From positions 1,233,308-1,297,307 of the forward strand of contig NW_006763146.1 of assembly GCF_000264905.1 (NCBI RefSeq): a stretch of 64,000 bases of DNA, read 5' to 3'. Under the pieces are notes generated by a model, which saw only the letters and a program-made list of their open reading frames with translations, ran no database searches and was not told the DNA's origin. This DNA comes from Stereum hirsutum FP-91666 SS1 (lineage: Eukaryota > Basidiomycota > Agaricomycetes > Russulales > Stereaceae). This document shows, one piece after another, positions 59,701 to 64,000 of the stretch (position 1 is the stretch's first letter; each line of letters begins with the position of its first letter). Both the position numbers and the translations under genes were made by a program.

Positions 59701-61102
59701 AAAGGTGCATTGAGTCTCCGCCACTAGTCTTGTGCACTTCTGACCTCCTGTGAAGGTCACGGCCGTCTTCTGTGCGGAGCTCAGGGATTACGACGATGTC
59801 ATCGTCTTCTCCACCAAGGGACGTCGAAGCTTAGCCAGTTTACTGGCCACAGGTAAGTTGTGCCAAGCTTGCACGCAAGAGCCACTGTTTCTGATGAAGC
59901 AAATACTCCCCAGGTGATTACGACGGAGATAAGGCCGTGGCAATATGGCAACCTGAAATCGTCGATGACTTCGTCAATGCAGACACCAAGTTCGCAGATC
60001 CACCAGCCGACCTGATGTCCTTCTTCGAGAAGGAAAACGAGACCGTGGCCGACTTTTTGCTACGCACTTCGGGGATGTCGGATTCTGACCGCATGCGAGA
60101 GTTTCAGAAGGTCCTGCTCAGTGCTCTACGCGACCCTTCAATCTATGGCATGTATTCCACCATGCATGATAATGCGATATATGGACTTGGGTACGATCAT
60201 CCACACACCATACGGCTTGCGTACATGTGAGTGTCTTCTCCCTTGGATATATTGTTCCTACACGAGCCCGATCTAGCATCGCTGTAAGTGTAGCGTATTA
60301 ATGTCTTCCCCGCAGGTTCACGCACATCCTTGACGGCGCCAAAACCGGCCTCACGGTCAGAGAAGCCATCCGCCGCAAAGACATGAACAGCAAAGAATAT
60401 GGCTCAAACGTGACCGCGGGATGGAAGAAGTGGAACCCTTCCAGGCTCAAGCGCGAAAATAAAGGAACTCAAGCGGAGATCAAGCGGCGGTCTGCCAAGC
60501 CGTTCATCATGGACGAGCTGCAAAATCACGTCCAAACCCTTTCAGATCGGGTCATGCCCATGATAGAGCAACGTTTCAAAGATCTCCGGCCTGTCTTCGA
60601 CACGGATCTCGCGGAGGACTGGGAGGATGCTGTGCGGCGTGCCGAGGTCAAGGATGATCAGGTGATGAAAGACGAACTGGAAATCATCAAGAAGCATGTC
60701 GAGGATATCTGGAGGAAAGGGAAGGCGTTGATGAACACATCCACGGCTATCGCGGCGAGGCGGGAGCTGGACATGCAGCACGACCGGAAGACGGGGGGGT
60801 CGCCTTGGACCAATCTGCCTATCGAGATCAGGCAGGATATCCTGCGGGACCAGTCTCGAGAGTTCGCTGCCGTACCCGATCCCAAGACAATTCTGTCCTT
60901 CAGCAAGCACGAGATCGCGCGGCTTCGAGCCTCGTACGCGTATATCCACGACTGGAAGAACAAATGGAGTCGCCATCCGTTCAACGTTACCACTAGAACC
61001 CTATGCGAAATCAAGGCGGATGTGGATGGGAAGTGCAAGGTCTTGTCGGGATCGTTCTACGACCGTATGATGATAGCGAAATCTGCTATGAAGGGTGCTT
61101 GA
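56704..61102 (+). CDS. RNA-dependent RNA polymerase, QDE-1 type (copy 2, intact)
   Basis: Paralogue of the preceding gene, open throughout. Thirteen exons by my reading (56704-57366, 57421-57657, 57727-58076, 58136-58277, 58332-58431, about 58488-58652, 58714-59232, 59294-59450, 59505-59611, 59663-59704, 59756-59852, 59914-60226, 60316-61102) give about 1,225 residues. A disordered N-terminus (MIPEGLQDTQDSTTDYSDAD) is followed by WGVRWMMGRLVTQNKLDL, GSSSRFTRRFGSDWLIRIRI, ATNETFIDGDF, AAWAARIPLGLS-like MAKWAARIPLGLS, and PPSEMEMTDGCGYIN. Then come IWVRPSQMKIHYS-like VWVRPSQMKIHYS, and LDSGFTPQNNPVL. The catalytic GDYDGDK has DYDGD at 59916-59930, about residues 861-865. The tryptophan replaced by TGA in copy 1 is intact here (TAWFADEISG). 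Likely role: RNA silencing of transposons, repeats or viruses. Confidence 0.9.
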
Positions 61103-61781
61103 GAAGATATAGAGGGCTGACATTTACTTTGGGCCGGGCAGAGATTTGACAAGGGCATTTTGTTCTACGCGCTTCGTTGATTTATGATTCGGGCATGACT
61201 TGATTTTCCTTTGCTTTGCTTGATTGCTTTCGGCCAGTTATTTCGGACTCTTGGATCTGTCTTGTATGTTTATTTGCATTTTTCCTTACCTTGATCTTCG
61301 GGCCTTTACCAAAAGAAACGTGAGCGGTGTACACTTCGCTTGTAAGATATCCTGATTCGGAGATATTGCATTGTACTTCGTTATCGCGTTCTTCTGGATC
61401 TTCTATATCAATGGAGAGAACGTCGATTATGTTTACCTGTGAGTGGCAATGGGCTTGATTGCATTCGATTGTCGCGATACATATTTTATCTCATTTTGAT
61501 GTGATCGTGGCGTAATCTTCTTTCATGCAAACATCGGGCTGCGATGCAGAGGGCTTGAAGTGGACGTGGACGTGGTCACAGGGATGTATCAGCGCGATCG
61601 CACAACCAACATAACTTATCATATTGGCCCACTCATCGACGCGTGTCGTTTGAATAATCGGCCTTCTAAAGAGTTGGCGTTCCGACAACATCCAGTAAAG
61701 AGAAGTCAATGCGTCAAATAAGAGAGCCGCCAGAGGATCAGGTAACGGAAGGATGTGGAGGATAAAACGGAGTAAGTTCGG
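61103..61781. other. Convergent intergenic region
   Basis: 3' UTRs of RdRP copy 2 (+) and the aldo/keto reductase (-). T-rich; no gene seen. Confidence 0.5.
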
Positions 61782-63188
61782 TCAGGCAGCATGAATTGGG
61801 TTCCAAGAGATAGCCCCACCGTCTCCCTTGTCGAGTGAATCAAGCCGCTGCATGTCTTCTTCATCGAGGGAGAAGTCGTACACATTCGTGTTTGACCGGA
61901 TGCGCGCGGGTGTGGAGGATTTAGGAAGGGGGACATATCTATAATAACGGATAACGGAAAATGGAGAATGGAGAATCAGTCTAAACACTTGAGGTGTCGG
62001 TAATAACCTGGTGGGTAAAAACAAATGGCGTAGTACAAAACCTACCCGTGTTGAAGAGACCATCGGATGAGTATCTGGGCTGGATCGCGGTTGCCATGCT
62101 AGGGGAAGCTCGTGTTCAAAATGGTTTGTCGGTGAAGTGGATGACAGAGGACTTGCCTTTTGTGCTATGCTGACGATGACGGGATCGTCCATCTTACCAC
62201 GTATGATCGGGCAATACGCTTGAACGACAATGTTATGGTCCTCGCACCACTTAACGATCGGCCGTTGTTGGCAGTAAGGGTGAATCTGTCGCCTTTATAT
62301 GAGTATTACTAAATTTAGCGAACAAGTGTGCCTCGTCTGACCTCTATCTGGTTCACAGCTGGAAGCCCCAGCCCGGACGACTTGATCTCTTCTAGGTGTC
62401 TGATGCCGCTGTACGATCCTGATCGTGAATAGGGTACAAGATTGGAGACCGTGAAGGTGCACTTACTAGTTTGATACTCCGATATCCCTGAGTTTACCTT
62501 TGTCTCTGGACTCAAGGAGTGCTTTCCAAGTCGCCATCCGTTTCTCTGGTCCAGCAAGCTAAAGAGATATGAGAAAAGTATAGGGGACTTTGAGTCCGGA
62601 AAACCCTACCGGGTCATGAATGAGAAAGAGATCGATATAGTCTGGATATTCGGGTGAGCATGAATTCCAATTCCATGGGGGTCTGAAAGAATCCTACCAA
62701 ATCCAAACTTATTCAGAGACTCGTCGACACCACTCAATGTTTCCTCGTAACCTTGATGTTTGCAGATGACCTTGGTCGCTATTTCGTATTATTCAGGAGA
62801 CTGAAGTGTGCGAACGGGAGTCTTCACGCACTGACAAAAACCTGCTCTCTGGGGATGCCAGCCTCGCGAATGGCTTCGCCAACATGGGCCTCGTTGCGGT
62901 ACGCTTGGGCACTGTCGATATGGCTAAGAAGGTAAAGGTTCAAGTTGTCAGATGCTGACTCTGAGTAAAGCAAAAAAAAAAAATGCGAGGCTCACCGGTA
63001 GCCAGCAGCAAGTGCCTCAAGGCAAGAGTTCTTCGTATCGTAGTTTTGATACACGCCGAATCCCAAAAGCTTCATCATGTGGCCTGATCGGAGTTTTGAG
63101 CTTTCAAAAAACAAAGGCGCGAACATCCAAAACACAACTAACCTGACGGAAGCCTCACAGCAGAGGAAAGAGACAGAATAGTAGACAT
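61782..63188 (-). CDS. Aldo/keto reductase
   Basis: NADPH-dependent carbonyl reductase of the AKR superfamily (TIM barrel). Starts MSTILSLSSAVRLPSG at 63188 and continues HMMKLLGFGVYQNYDTKNSC, then HIDSAQAYRNEAHVGEAIRE with the catalytic Asp and Tyr. The catalytic Lys is in TTKVICKHQGYEE and the His in a YIDLFLIHDP-like block. Further on are IGVSN-type and HLEEIKSSGLGLPAVNQIE, HPYCQQRPIVKWCEDHNIVV-Q, then ILIRWSLQHGYVPLPKSS and SLDEEDMQRLDSLD. The gene is split by at least seven short introns. The stop is at 61782-61784. It is divergent from the DJ-1-like gene. The substrate is unknown; the family reduces aldehydes, sugars and methylglyoxal. Confidence 0.85.
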
Positions 63189-63621
63189 CCGTGATTTGAC
63201 GGTGTGGGCCAGTGCTTAGTAGGAGTCGCGTCCTTGGAGGAATAGTAACAGCTTGAGAGGATGTCGATACAGATGATGGATCAAGATTGTCTTCTCCGGC
63301 CGTTCTTATAGTACGAGAAGCTGGTGTGGGTCACTTCCGCGAGCATACGTGTCCAAGCCGGGCTATTGATTGTTGGGGATGAAAGGATGTGGTTCCTATG
63401 TGGGATCGGAGCCGGCGCAAGTTGTTGACTCCTTGCCGGCACTTTGCGTGACGTCATGTGTAACTTCACCGTTCTTTGCTTCCACCGTCTTCAAAGCTTC
63501 ACCATCGTTGCTCTTCTCTCTTTCAACGATTTGCGTGTAAGTGCGTGAGGATGTGTATGCATCCACATACGTCTCCCGATGAGCTCACGTCTATATCGTG
63601 CGCTCAGATCAATAACGCGAC
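63189..63621. promoter_or_regulatory. Divergent AKR / DJ-1 promoter
   Basis: A 433 bp interval between the two start codons; it holds no other gene. It presumably drives both. Confidence 0.45.
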
Positions 63622-64000
63622 ATGCCTTCTGCACTGATTCTCATCGCGGACGGGACGGAGGAAATGGAATTGTTCGCCCCTATCGATCCTTCAAAGTCAT
63701 CATGAGCTACTAACAGTAACTCTTGGGAACAGTACCATTGTGTATGATACTCTCGTTCGTGCCGACGTAAAGTGTGTCTCTGCATACGTCTCGCCGACAT
63801 CCGCCGCGACGATCCCCGAAGGAACGGAACAGAATCCTCCGTTCGTCAGATGCTCGCGCGGGGTGTGCATCCAGCCCGATATTTATTTCACGCATAAAGC
63901 TACGACATCTGTGAGCACTATCATATCATCTGCATAGTTTGTGGTCAATTGGCTAAGTTTGATCATACAGAACGATTATGATGTCCTCGTTATTCCGGGT
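63622..64000 (+). CDS. DJ-1/PfpI family protein, 3' end cut off by window
   Basis: Starts MPSALILIADGTEEMEF. After the intron 63672-63732 it continues TIVYDTLVRADVKCVSAYVS. PPFVRCSRGVCIQPDIYF and, after the intron 63911-63970, NDYDVLVIPG follow. The EEME motif contains the conserved glutamate next to the DJ-1 active site, and the layout follows human DJ-1 (residues to about 72). The nucleophilic cysteine lies beyond the window end. DJ-1-class proteins act in oxidative stress and have been assigned glyoxalase-like activity. The first intron contains a perfect TACTAAC branch-point sequence (63711-63717 region). Confidence 0.85.

Overview
The window is nuclear DNA of a filamentous fungus, most likely an Agaricomycete (mushroom-forming basidiomycete). 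The evidence is dense short introns of about 30-90 bp with GT..AG ends, compact gene spacing, and the kinds of genes present. These include a GH16 laminarinase with a Ser/Thr-rich anchor, a tandem array of secreted esterase-like hydrolases, QDE-1-type RNA-dependent RNA polymerases, and fungal disordered proteins of the DUF4048 type. I see no bacterial features, CRISPR array, transposase, rRNA or convincing tRNA.

Layout, left to right. A 5'-truncated RRP4 exosome gene (+) is followed by an MBL-fold hydrolase (+), a DUF4048-like protein (-) and the small ATP synthase subunit k gene (-). From 7.9 to 14.4 kb lie four head-to-tail paralogues of the Esterase-713-like alpha/beta hydrolase family, each with a signal peptide, its own TATA box and the same four-exon structure. 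A GH16 endo-beta-glucanase (+) follows. From 18.3 to 24.3 kb are an unrecognised protein (-) and the proteasome base subunit RPN1 (-). A gene-poor stretch of about 2 kb ends in a weakly supported small gene (-) and a large disordered Ser/Pro/Gln-rich protein (+). Next are a multidomain protein with three CCCH zinc fingers and an RBR ubiquitin-ligase module (-), an APH-family kinase-like protein (+), the ribosome biogenesis factor ENP2/NOL10 (+), the very large cell-morphogenesis scaffold PAG1/TAO3/Furry (+), and the mismatch-repair gene MLH1 (-). MLH1 is divergent from the first of two tandem RNA-dependent RNA polymerase genes (+, +). The window closes with an aldo/keto reductase (-) divergent from a 3'-truncated DJ-1-like gene (+).

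The most informative structure is at 46-61 kb. A segment running from inside PAG1 through MLH1 to the end of the RdRP gene appears to have been duplicated in tandem, after which most of the right-hand PAG1-MLH1 copy was lost. What remains between the RdRP genes is a roughly 380 bp PAG1 relic fused to a relic of the MLH1 5' end and the shared promoter. The left RdRP copy has an in-frame TGA that an alternative upstream splice donor could bypass; the right copy reads through intact.

Most genes are housekeeping (RNA decay, ATP synthase, proteasome, ribosome biogenesis, polarity, DNA repair). The accessory content is the esterase array with the neighbouring glucanase (secreted functions) and the RdRP pair (RNA silencing). 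Gene models were built by eye from reading frames, splice signals and family knowledge; exon ends are my best reading and no search was run.
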